From Polaromonas sp. (lineage in GTDB: Bacteria > Pseudomonadota > Gammaproteobacteria > Burkholderiales > Burkholderiaceae_C): DNA of 42,439 bases. Below the pieces are notes generated by a model. That model ran no database searches and had not been told where the DNA came from. It worked only from the letters and a program-made list of their open reading frames with translations. The stretch lies in NCBI RefSeq assembly GCF_030682935.1, contig NZ_JAUXNA010000310.1, positions 1 to 42,439 on the forward strand. The letters are read 5' to 3'. Shown piece by piece: positions 23,362 to 31,165 of the stretch; the first letter of the stretch is position 1, and the number at the start of each line of letters is the position of its first letter. A program made the position numbers and the translations under genes.

Positions 23362-24620
23362 AAAAGCGGCCGCACCATATCCCGGAACATCATCAGTACC
23401 GCCATGCCCATGACCGCCGCACCGCCCCAGCCAAACCAGGTGGTCTTGAAGCCCGAAGTGAAACTGCCCATCACCGACTTTTTGCTGGCCAGCAGCATCA
23501 GGCCGACCATGATGGGCACGGCCACCACGCCGTTGATCACGGCGCTCCAGTAGAGCGCTTTCATCGGGTCAATGGCGGTGAAGTCCAGCCCGGTGCCCAC
23601 CACGGTGGCGATGGTGATGATGGCGTAAAAGCGCTTGGCTTCATACCAGTGCCGCTCCAGGCCCTCGGGCCAGCCGAAGGCTTCAGCGACCGCATAAGCC
23701 GCTGACGACGCCAGCACCGGCACGGCCAGCAGGCCGGTGGCGATAATGCCGCCGGCAAACAGGGCAAAGGCAAATTCACCGGCCAGCGGGCGCAGCGCCT
23801 GCGCAGCTTGCGCGGCCGAGGTCACGTCACGAATGCCGGCCGCATACAAGACGACGGCCCCCAGCACCATGATGAAAAAGGCGATGGCATTGGAGAAAAA
23901 CATGCCGATGCAGGTGTCCCGCTTGACGCGCCGCAAGTCGTGGCGTATGTCCGCTTCGGTGCCTCGTCCCGCACCTTTGAGCCGCAGCTCTTCCACTTCC
24001 TGCGAGGCCTGCCAGAAAAACAGATAAGGCGAAATCGTGGTGCCCAGCAGCGCCACCATCATCATCCAGTAGCCGGAGGTCCATTGCAGCTTGGGAATCA
24101 CCAGGTCATACAGCACCTGGCCCCAGGGAACCTGCACCAGAAACACGGCAATGACATAGGAAAACAAAAACAGCGTCAGCCACTTCAAAATGGGCGCAAG
24201 CTTGCGGTAGGGCACAAACACCTGGAGCAGCACCGTGACCACGCCAAACGCCACCGAATGGAAATGCTCACCGCCGCCCACCACCAATTGCAGCGCCTCG
24301 CCCATGGCGGAAATATCGGCAGCGATATTGATGGTGTTGGCAACCACCAGCAGCGCCACCATGGCCATCAAAAACCACTTCGGTGTGTGTTGGCGCAAGT
24401 TGGCCGCCACGCCCTTGCCTGTGACGCGGCCTATCCTGGCGCTGACCAACTGAATGGCAATCATGAAGGGCAACGACAAAAATACTGTCCAGACCAGCCC
24501 GGTGCCAAACTGCGCGCCGGCCTGGGTGTAGGTGGCAATGCCGGACGGGTCGTCGTCGGCGGCGCCGGTGACCACGCCCGGGCCGACATGGCGAAGAAAG
24601 GACGGCAGACGTTCAAACAT
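23358..24620 (-). CDS. Nramp-family (SLC11-like) divalent metal transporter, atypical metal site
   Basis: This 420-residue protein with about 11 hydrophobic segments is recognisable as Nramp family. The first helix carries DPSG (residues 24-27, in TGAADDDPSGIAT) where classical manganese/iron transporters have DPGN. The sixth-helix region reads TTISPYLFFW (194-203) instead of the usual MPH motif. Loss of the metal-coordinating asparagine and methionine suggests a changed ion preference, such as Mg2+ transport reported for Nramp-related proteins. I start at 24620 (MFERLPSFLRHVGPG); the frame is open 24 codons further. It converges with the HAD gene with overlapping stops and is not part of that operon. 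Confidence 0.85.
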   Translation of the reverse strand: MFERLPSFLRHVGPGVVTGAADDDPSGIATYTQAGAQFGTGLVWTVFLSLPFMIAIQLVSARIGRVTGKGVAANLRQHTPKWFLMAMVALLVVANTINIAADISAMGEALQLVVGGGEHFHSVAFGVVTVLLQVFVPYRKLAPILKWLTLFLFSYVIAVFLVQVPWGQVLYDLVIPKLQWTSGYWMMMVALLGTTISPYLFFWQASQEVEELRLKGAGRGTEADIRHDLRRVKRDTCIGMFFSNAIAFFIMVLGAVVLYAAGIRDVTSAAQAAQALRPLAGEFAFALFAGGIIATGLLAVPVLASSAAYAVAEAFGWPEGLERHWYEAKRFYAIITIATVVGTGLDFTAIDPMKALYWSAVINGVVAVPIMVGLMLLASKKSVMGSFTSGFKTTWFGWGGAAVMGMAVLMMFRDMVRPLF

Positions 24621-24671
24621 GGCCGGGAGCCTACCACAGCGCGGTGACGACACCCTTGCCGTTTCTCTCAA

Positions 24672-24733
24672 CAAAAAAGGCCACAAGCCCAATATTTACG
24701 GACACAAGCAGCTACAAAATAAATAGCAAATCA
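24672..24733 (-). repeat. Dispersed repeat copy C (intergenic)
   Basis: On the minus strand it reads GATTTGCTATTTATTTTGTA, then GCTGCTTGTGTCCGTAAATA, then TTGGGCTTGTGGCC and a T run. It shares ordered blocks with the copies at 2704-2764, 4331-4394 and 31399-31458. It lies just upstream of the Nramp gene, beside the chimeric pseudogene, so it marks a region of rearrangement. It could also influence Nramp transcription. Confidence 0.65.
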
Positions 24734-24793
24734 AGGTCATTATCCGTGATGCCGATCACCCTGCTGATCAAGGCCGCAGCGCACGGCCTTTAG

Positions 24794-25447
24794 CGCGCCA
24801 ACTTGTCGCTGGGTGACCCGCGTAATGGCCCGGTGGTGCTGGGCTCGGTGGTGGACATGAACGCCGTGCACCGCTGCAATGCGCTGGTGGACGACGCCCT
24901 GGCGCAGGGCGCGAAGCCGCTGTGCGGCGGCAAGTCGGGCAACACACTGATGGCCGCCACGCTGATTGACCATGTCACCCCGTCGATGAAGATTTACAGC
25001 GAGGAGTCCTTCGGCCCGGTCAAAGGCATCGTGCGCGTGAACGGCGTGGAAGAAGCCATTGCCTGCGCCAATGACAATGACAATGAATATGGCCTCTCCA
25101 GCGCCGTGTTTGGCCGCGACATTGCCCGCGTCCTGCAGGTGGCCGGCCGCATCCAGTCCGGCATGACCCAATCCTTTCGGTGCATGTCCCTTACCGGGGC
25201 GGGGGGCGCGGCGCCCGCGATGCAGGACTTGCTGGGCGGGCAGGTGGACTTCATGTTTGACCCGGGCATTCGCCTGAACCACGTGCGCGCGGACAAGCTC
25301 AAGCTGCTGGCCGTGGGCAGCCCCAAGCGCTCGCCGCTATTTCCTGACGTTCCGACGCTCAGCGAAATCGGCCTCAAGGCCGGCCAGCGGCCGCGCACCC
25401 CGCATTACAGGATCAGGATCGCCCTGAAATCATTGACGTTGGTGTAG
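24794..25447 (+). pseudogene. Chimeric remnant: aldehyde dehydrogenase fragment fused to Bug receptor fragment
   Basis: The open frame joins two unrelated pieces. The first part (to about 25165) matches an NAD-dependent aldehyde dehydrogenase: LSLGDPRNGPVVLGSVVD, then SEESFGPVKGIVRVNGVEEA, then NEYGLSSAVFG and GRIQSGM. It lacks the N-terminal cofactor domain and catalytic cysteine and is preceded by an in-frame TAG at 24791. The second part (about 25190-25390) matches a Bug-type tricarboxylate receptor: GAAPAMQDLLGGQVDFMFDP, then KLKLLAVGSPKRSPLFPDVP. The last codons run into the 3' end of ttuD on the other strand. This is a deletion scar between two genes and is not expected to be functional. 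Confidence 0.8.
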
Positions 25448-26721
25448 GTCGGCCCGCTGATCACCAGGTCGCCCAGCCGTTCAAAGTAGCCATAGGCATC
25501 GTTGCGGTCCAGGTAGTGGTCCAGCTTCATGCCGGCGGCCAGCGCCCGCTGCAGCGTGTCCGGCGCCACAAAAGCGCCGGCATTGTCTTCCACGCCGTCA
25601 ATGCCGTCGGTGTCGGCCGCCAGCGCATACACGCCGGGCTGGCCCTGCAGGCCAAGGGCCAGCCCCATGCAGAACTCGCCGGCGCGGCCACCACGGCCCT
25701 TCGGTGTACCGGGCGCCTGCTTGCGGATGGTCACCGTCGTTTCGCCACCGCTCAAAATTACGCAGGGCTTTTGAAACGGCTGGCCCTTGCGCGCCACGGC
25801 GCGTGCCAGCGCGGCGTGGACCTTGCCAACTTCCCGCGACTCGCCTTCCATTTCATCGCTCAGGATGTAAGCCGTCAAACCTGCCGCCCGGGCGGCTTCG
25901 GCCGCGGCTTCCAGGCTCTGCTGAGGCGTGGCCATCATATGGACTTCATGGCCGTCAAACAGCGGATCGCCGGGCTTGGGCGTTTCAAGCGCGCCCTGCG
26001 CCAGCAGGCGCATGACGGCGCCTGGCACCTCGATGCCGTAGCGCTGGAGAATGGCGACTGCGTCGGCGCAACTGCTGGCGTCCGGCACGGTCGGGCCGCT
26101 GGCGATGATGGACGGATCATCACCCGGCACATCGCTGATGCTGAGCGTGACCACACGCGCCGGCGCGCAGGCCGCGGCCAGGCGTCCGCCCTTGATGCGC
26201 GAGAGGTGCTTGCGCACGCAGTTCATCTCGGTGATGTTGGCGCCGCTGCCCAGCAGCGCCTTGTTGATGCTCTGCTTGTCTTCCAGGCTCAGGCCCTCGG
26301 CCGGCAAGGTCAGCAGAGACGAGCCGCCGCCCGAGATCAGGCACAGCACCAGGTCATTGGCACTCAAACCCTGCACCATGGCCAGAATGCGCTGCGCCGC
26401 CGCCAGCCCCGCTTCATCGGGCACCGGATGCGACGCTTCAACGACTTCAATGCGCGCCAGCACGCCCTCGGGCCGGGGCGGCACATGGTGGTAACGCGTC
26501 ACGACCAGGCCTTCGAGCGGTGCGTCAGCCGGCCAGAGCGCTTCGACCGCCTGCGCCATGGCGCCGCCCGCCTTGCCCGCGCCAATGACAATGGTTCTGC
26601 CCTTGGGCGGCTGGGGCAGGCAAGCTGCGGTGTTGTGCAACGGCAGGGCACGCGCAACGGCGGCCTGGTAGAGATGCTCGAGAAATGCGCGGGGATCGGT
26701 GGCGGGTTGGGGTGTAGTCAT
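25405..26721 (-). CDS. ttuD: Glycerate 2-kinase / hydroxypyruvate reductase family protein
   Basis: This 438-residue protein belongs to the DUF4147/MOFRL family (TtuD, GckA). It shows GAGKAGGAMAQAVEAL near residues 48-63, LISGGGSSLL (about 129-138) and GRGGRAGEFCMGLAL in the C-terminal half. TtuD converts glycerate to 2-phosphoglycerate, although older annotation calls it hydroxypyruvate reductase. It is the last gene of the tartrate operon, 56 bases after the dehydratase gene. Its substrate is also the product of the glyoxylate carboligase route encoded at the right end of the window, so it can serve both pathways. Confidence 0.9.
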   Translation of the reverse strand: MTTPQPATDPRAFLEHLYQAAVARALPLHNTAACLPQPPKGRTIVIGAGKAGGAMAQAVEALWPADAPLEGLVVTRYHHVPPRPEGVLARIEVVEASHPVPDEAGLAAAQRILAMVQGLSANDLVLCLISGGGSSLLTLPAEGLSLEDKQSINKALLGSGANITEMNCVRKHLSRIKGGRLAAACAPARVVTLSISDVPGDDPSIIASGPTVPDASSCADAVAILQRYGIEVPGAVMRLLAQGALETPKPGDPLFDGHEVHMMATPQQSLEAAAEAARAAGLTAYILSDEMEGESREVGKVHAALARAVARKGQPFQKPCVILSGGETTVTIRKQAPGTPKGRGGRAGEFCMGLALGLQGQPGVYALAADTDGIDGVEDNAGAFVAPDTLQRALAAGMKLDHYLDRNDAYGYFERLGDLVISGPTYTNVNDFRAILIL

Positions 26722-26777
26722 TTAATGTCTCCACGCAGGATTGTGCCGTGGTAACCGGTCCGTAACTCCGCGTTCAG

Positions 26778-27944
26778 CTAGCTCGCCAGGTTCGTCATCT
26801 CGCGATAAAGGTCGGCCTTGCCCTCAAAGCCGATACCCGGCAACTCCGGCAGGGTCACAAAACCGTTCTCGACCTTCACGCCATCGGGAAAGCCGCCATA
26901 CGGCTGGAACAGATCGGGGTAACTTTCGTTGCCGCCCAGCCCCAGGCCCGCGGCAATCGCCAGGGACATCTGGTGGCCACCGTGCGGAATGCAGCGCGCT
27001 GGCGACCAGCCGTGTTCCTTGAGCATGTCCAGGGTGCGCAGGTATTCGACCAGGCCGTAGCTGAGCGCGCAGTCGAACTGCAGCCAGTCGCGGTCGGGCC
27101 GCATGCCGCCGTAGCGAATCAGGTTGCGCGCATCCTGCATCGAGAAGAGATTTTCTCCGGTCGCCATCGGTTTGTCGTAGTGGTTGGCCAGCTCGGCCTG
27201 CAAGGAAAAGTCCAGCGGGTCACCGGCTTCTTCGTACCAGAACAGGTCATACGGAGACAGCGCTTTGGCGTAGGCGATGGCGGTTTGCAGGTCGAACCGG
27301 CCATTGGCATCGACCGCCAGCTTCTGGCCCGGCCCCAGAAGCCGGAGCACGGCCTCGATGCGTTGGCAGTCCTCGGCCAGCGAGGCGCCGCCGATTTTTT
27401 TCTTGACCACCGAGTAGCCACGGTCCAGATAACCCCGCATCTCGCGCTCCAGCCCCTCGACCCCCTGCCCCGGCCAGTAATAGCCGCCCGCGGCATAGAC
27501 AAACACCTTGCGGTTCGCCGTGCCGTTGCCATAACGGTCGGCCAGCAGTTGATAGAGCGGCACGCCTTCTATCTTGGCCACCGCGTCCCACACCGCCATG
27601 TCGATGGTGCCGACCGCCACCGAACGTTCCCCGTGGCCACCCGGCTTTTCGTTGCTCATCATCGCCGCCCAGATCCTGTGCGGATCGAGGTTGTCGCCAC
27701 TGTCGTCGAGCAGGCTCTCCGGCGGCGCCTCCAGGATGCGCGGTGCGAAGCGTTCGCGAATCAGCCCGCCCTGGCCGTAACGGCCATTGGAATTAAAGCC
27801 ATAACCAATGACCGGCTTGCCGTCCCTGATCACATCCGTGACGACCGCCACCAGGCTCAGGGTCATCTTCGAGAAGTCGATGTAGGCGTTGCGGATGTTG
27901 GACTGGATGGGTCGCGTGGACTCGCGGATGTCGATGATCTTCAC
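26778..27944 (-). CDS. tarD: D-tartrate dehydratase-like enolase superfamily enzyme
   Basis: This 388-residue enzyme aligns by eye with D-tartrate dehydratase of Bradyrhizobium. The expected catalytic and metal residues all fit with an offset of one: K183 in VVKKKIGG, D212 (VDANG), E238 (WYEEA), E264 (TGEN) and H321 (IPHGGH). The recalled TarD set is K184, D213, E239, E265 and H322. The reaction is dehydration of tartrate to oxaloacetate using Mg2+. It sits between the Bug receptor and ttuD genes of the tartrate operon. Another acid sugar substrate is possible, but the neighbours ttuC and ttuD favour tartrate. Confidence 0.85.
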   Translation of the reverse strand: MKIIDIRESTRPIQSNIRNAYIDFSKMTLSLVAVVTDVIRDGKPVIGYGFNSNGRYGQGGLIRERFAPRILEAPPESLLDDSGDNLDPHRIWAAMMSNEKPGGHGERSVAVGTIDMAVWDAVAKIEGVPLYQLLADRYGNGTANRKVFVYAAGGYYWPGQGVEGLEREMRGYLDRGYSVVKKKIGGASLAEDCQRIEAVLRLLGPGQKLAVDANGRFDLQTAIAYAKALSPYDLFWYEEAGDPLDFSLQAELANHYDKPMATGENLFSMQDARNLIRYGGMRPDRDWLQFDCALSYGLVEYLRTLDMLKEHGWSPARCIPHGGHQMSLAIAAGLGLGGNESYPDLFQPYGGFPDGVKVENGFVTLPELPGIGFEGKADLYREMTNLAS

Positions 27945-28018
27945 TCAGGGCTCACAATCAAAAAAATACCTGCCAACGCGGGCAGGTCAAGGATAAACGC
28001 CTTGCGCAGCGCGACCGG

Positions 28019-28975
28019 CTACTTCTTGCCCAGCCCCAGCCGCTGCGCGCCCTCGGTGTACAGGCGGGTTTTCTCCTTCATGAACGCGTCCATCTGGTCA
28101 ACGCCGACGTTGATGAGCTCGAAGCCGCTCTTGGCCGCCAGCTCCTTCATTTCGGGATCATTGTTCAGCGCGGCCCACATGTCTGAAATTTTCTTGCGTG
28201 TCTCGGGCGGCGTGCCCTTGGGCACACCGATGCCGCGGTAGGCACCGTCCACCCAGTCCACGCCAAGCTCCTTGAAGGTGGGCACGTCGGGCATCAGCGG
28301 GTGGCGTTTTTCCATCGCCACGGCCAGGGGGCGGATGCGGGTCTTGTTGTTGATGGCAAACGCGGTGTAGGTCATCGCGCCATCGACCTGCGCGCCCATG
28401 ACGGAGCTGGCCATGTCGCCCGTGCCCTTGAACGGCACATAGATGGTCTTGACGCCGAAGGCCGCGTTGAAGCGCTCATGCGCCGCATGGTTGGCCGAGT
28501 TCTGGCCGGAGCCGCCCAGGCTCAGCTTGCCGGGCTCGGCCTTGGCGGCCTTGATGAAGTCGGCAAAGTTCTTGATCGGGCTCTGTTCGGGCACGACCAG
28601 GATGTCGGGCGTGTAGTGGAACCAGAACACCGGCGTGATGTCCTGCGTCTTGTACTGCACCAGGCCCTCGATCGGCTGGAACACGATGTGCGGCAGGTTG
28701 ATGCCCACCACGTTGAGCCCGTCGCCGGGCAGGCTGTTCATCTGCGACCACATCAGCGCGCCGCCGGCGCCGGCCTTGTACTGGATGATGGTTTCGATCG
28801 CCGCGCATTTTTTCTTCAGCACCATCTGCTGGTGGCGCGCCGACAAATCCGACTCGCCGCCCGGCGGAAAGGCCTGCCAGTATGAGAGGTTCTTGTCAGG
28901 GCAGGCCTGCGCCATGACGGCGGGCGCTGCAACCAGGCAAACAATGCCCATCCATTTTCTGATGTCAACTTTCAT
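28019..28975 (-). CDS. Bug-family periplasmic receptor (tripartite tricarboxylate receptor type)
   Basis: This 318-residue exported protein has a signal peptide ending near VMAQA. The mature part has the Bug fold features: LSYWQAFPPGGESDLSARHQ near the N-terminus, IIQYKAGAGGALMW, and the C-terminal KLGLGKK-like end. The gene lies between ttuC and the tartrate dehydratase, so tartrate or a related dicarboxylate is a good candidate ligand. No TctA or TctB membrane partners are encoded nearby, as is common for the many orphan Bug proteins of Burkholderiales. Confidence 0.85.
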   Translation of the reverse strand: MKVDIRKWMGIVCLVAAPAVMAQACPDKNLSYWQAFPPGGESDLSARHQQMVLKKKCAAIETIIQYKAGAGGALMWSQMNSLPGDGLNVVGINLPHIVFQPIEGLVQYKTQDITPVFWFHYTPDILVVPEQSPIKNFADFIKAAKAEPGKLSLGGSGQNSANHAAHERFNAAFGVKTIYVPFKGTGDMASSVMGAQVDGAMTYTAFAINNKTRIRPLAVAMEKRHPLMPDVPTFKELGVDWVDGAYRGIGVPKGTPPETRKKISDMWAALNNDPEMKELAAKSGFELINVGVDQMDAFMKEKTRLYTEGAQRLGLGKK

Positions 28976-29016
28976 GCTGCTGTCTCCTTTTTTGATGGCT
29001 GATGGTGAAACGCGCT

Positions 29017-30111
29017 TCAGGCCGCGCGCGCCTGCTGCATGCCGCCCTGGGCAAGCAGCGAGCAGACGGCGGCGGTAACCTGTGCGGTGGTGGCGCTGCC
29101 GCCCAGGTCGCGGGTGTGCAGGGCCGGGTTGGCGGTGACGGCCTCGATGGCCTGCATCAGCTGCCGCGCCGCCACGTTTTCACCGAGGTGCTCGAGCAGC
29201 ATGACGCAGCTCCAGAAGGTGCCGACCGGGTTGGCCAGGACCTGGCCCATGATGTCGAAGGCCGAGCCGTGGATGGGCTCGAACATCGAGGGGTAGCGGC
29301 GCTCGGGGTCGATGTTGCCGGTGGGCGCAATGCCCAGGCTGCCGGCCAGCGCGGCAGCCAGGTCGCTCAGAATGTCGGCATGCAGGTTGGTGGCCACGAT
29401 GGTGTCCAGCGAGGCCGGGCGATTGACCATGCGCGCGGTGCAGGCGTCCACCAATTCCTTGTCCCACGTCACGTCGGGGAATTCCTTGCTGATCTGCAGC
29501 GCAATCTCGTCCCACATCACCATGGCGTGGCGCTGGGCGTTGGACTTGGTGACCACGGTCAGCAGCTTGCGCGGGCGCGACTGCGCGAGCTTGAAGGCGT
29601 AACGCATGATGCGCTCGACGCCGGCGCGCGTCATCATCGACACATCGGTGGCCACCTCGATCGGATGCCCCTGGTGGGCGCGGCCGCCGACACCGGAATA
29701 TTCGCCTTCGGAGTTCTCGCGCACGATGACCCAGTCCAGGTCCTGCGTCCGGCAGCGCTTGAGCGGCGCATCAATGCCGGGCAGGATGCGGGTGGGCCGT
29801 ACATTGGCGTACTGGTCGAAGCCCTGGCAGATCTTCAGGCGCAGGCCCCACAAGGTGATGTGATCCGGAATGTGCGGGTCACCCGCCGAACCGAACAGGA
29901 TGGCGTCCATGTCCCGCAGCGCGTCCAGGCCGTCGTCGGGCATCATCACGCCGTGCGCGCGGAACCAGTCGCCGCCCCAGCCGAAGGAGGTGAAGGCAAA
30001 GCCGAAATTTTTCTGGGTGGCCGCCAGGGCTTCGAGCACCTGCTGGCCGGCCGGGACCACTTCCTTGCCAATGCCGTCGCCCGGGATGCAGGCAATCTTG
30101 TAAACCTTCAT
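29017..30111 (-). CDS. ttuC: Tartrate dehydrogenase/decarboxylase (isopropylmalate dehydrogenase family)
   Basis: This 364-residue NAD-dependent enzyme of the beta-decarboxylating dehydrogenase family oxidises tartrate and related 2-hydroxyacids. It shows the N-terminal IPGDGIGKEVVPAG, VIVRENSEGEYSGVGGR (residues about 128-144), DTIVATNLHADILSDLAAAL with metal-binding aspartates, and the nucleotide-binding EPIHGSAFDIMG. Context with ttuD and a tartrate dehydratase supports TtuC over isopropylmalate dehydrogenase. It is the first gene of the operon and diverges from a LysR gene, as in known tartrate loci. Confidence 0.9.
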   Translation of the reverse strand: MKVYKIACIPGDGIGKEVVPAGQQVLEALAATQKNFGFAFTSFGWGGDWFRAHGVMMPDDGLDALRDMDAILFGSAGDPHIPDHITLWGLRLKICQGFDQYANVRPTRILPGIDAPLKRCRTQDLDWVIVRENSEGEYSGVGGRAHQGHPIEVATDVSMMTRAGVERIMRYAFKLAQSRPRKLLTVVTKSNAQRHAMVMWDEIALQISKEFPDVTWDKELVDACTARMVNRPASLDTIVATNLHADILSDLAAALAGSLGIAPTGNIDPERRYPSMFEPIHGSAFDIMGQVLANPVGTFWSCVMLLEHLGENVAARQLMQAIEAVTANPALHTRDLGGSATTAQVTAAVCSLLAQGGMQQARAA

Positions 30112-30180
30112 GCGATGTCCTTGTAATCATTGACCAATGGAGATGGACTCTACCGATTGCAGGATTCAACAGAACGCCGT

Positions 30181-30203
30181 AAAGTTATCGCATTGTTTAC
30201 TTT
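30181..30203. promoter_or_regulatory. Candidate LysR-type dyads in the tartrate divergent region
   Basis: AAAGT (30181-30185) and ACTTT (30199-30203) form an AT-rich dyad ten bases before the LysR start. A second dyad, CATT and AATG (30128-30139), lies nearer ttuC. Both are in the 101-base gap between the divergent starts. Assignment is by position only. Confidence 0.3.
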
Positions 30204-30212
30204 GAGTTAATA

Positions 30213-31148
30213 ATGACCACGCCTGCCTCTGCCCCTTCCGAGATGGCTTTTTTCAGCCTGCTGGCGCGCTGCGGCAGCTTCTCGGCCACGGCGCGCGAGC
30301 TCGACGTGACAACGCCGGCCATCAGCAAGCGGCTGGCCCAGATGGAAGCAAGGCTGGGCGTGCAGTTGCTCAACCGGACCACACGGCGCGCCAGCCTCAC
30401 ACCCGAAGGCGAAACCTACCTTGCGCATGCGCGGCGCATCCTGGCCGAGATCGACGACATGGAACAGCTGGTGTCCAGCGCGGTGGCGGCGCCCAAGGGC
30501 TTGCTGCGCGTCAACGCGACGCTGGGTTTTGGCCGCAGCCACATCGCACCTCTGATATCGGGCTTCGTCAAACTGCACCCGGACATGCAGGTCCAGCTCC
30601 AGCTCACGGTCAACCCGCCGCCCGTCAGCGACGATGCCTTCGATGTGTGCGTCCGCTTCGGCGAACCCCCCGAAGCACGCGTGATCGCCCGCAAGCTGGC
30701 CCCGAACCGGCGCCTGCTGTGTGCCGCACCCGCTTACCTGGCCCGGCAGGGAACGCCCAGAACGCCACACGACCTGGCGCAGCACAACTGTATCGGCATA
30801 CGCCAGGGCGACGAGGCCTATGGCATCTGGCGCCTGAGTTCAGGCAAACGGACGGAGACCGTGAAGGTGCGCGGCAACCTGAGCACCAGCGACGGCGAGA
30901 TCGCCGTCAACTGGGCGCTCGCGGGGCACGGCATCGTGATGCGGGCCGAATGGGACGTCGCGCGTTATCTGCGCAGCGGCCGGCTGCGCCAGGTGCTGGA
31001 GAACTACCAGACCCCGCCGGCCGACATCCACGCGGTCTACCCGCAGCGGCACCAGGTGTCGGCACGCGTGCGGGCTTTTGTGGACTACCTGGCCGGCCAC
31101 TTTGAAAAATCATCGACACGCGCGGCCGGCATGGTGGCCGACTGGTAG
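30213..31148 (+). CDS. LysR-family regulator of the tartrate operon
   Basis: This 311-residue LysR protein has an N-terminal winged helix (about residues 8-67, with SFSATARELDVTTPAISKRL and QLLNRTTRRASLTPEG) and a LysR substrate-binding domain. It diverges from ttuC with 101 bases between starts, the standard layout for a LysR activator and its target. Tartrate or a product is the expected co-inducer. It converges with puuD, leaving 17 bases between the stops. Confidence 0.88.
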   Translation: MTTPASAPSEMAFFSLLARCGSFSATARELDVTTPAISKRLAQMEARLGVQLLNRTTRRASLTPEGETYLAHARRILAEIDDMEQLVSSAVAAPKGLLRVNATLGFGRSHIAPLISGFVKLHPDMQVQLQLTVNPPPVSDDAFDVCVRFGEPPEARVIARKLAPNRRLLCAAPAYLARQGTPRTPHDLAQHNCIGIRQGDEAYGIWRLSSGKRTETVKVRGNLSTSDGEIAVNWALAGHGIVMRAEWDVARYLRSGRLRQVLENYQTPPADIHAVYPQRHQVSARVRAFVDYLAGHFEKSSTRAAGMVADW

Positions 31149-31165
31149 CAGCACCAGGCTTGCGA

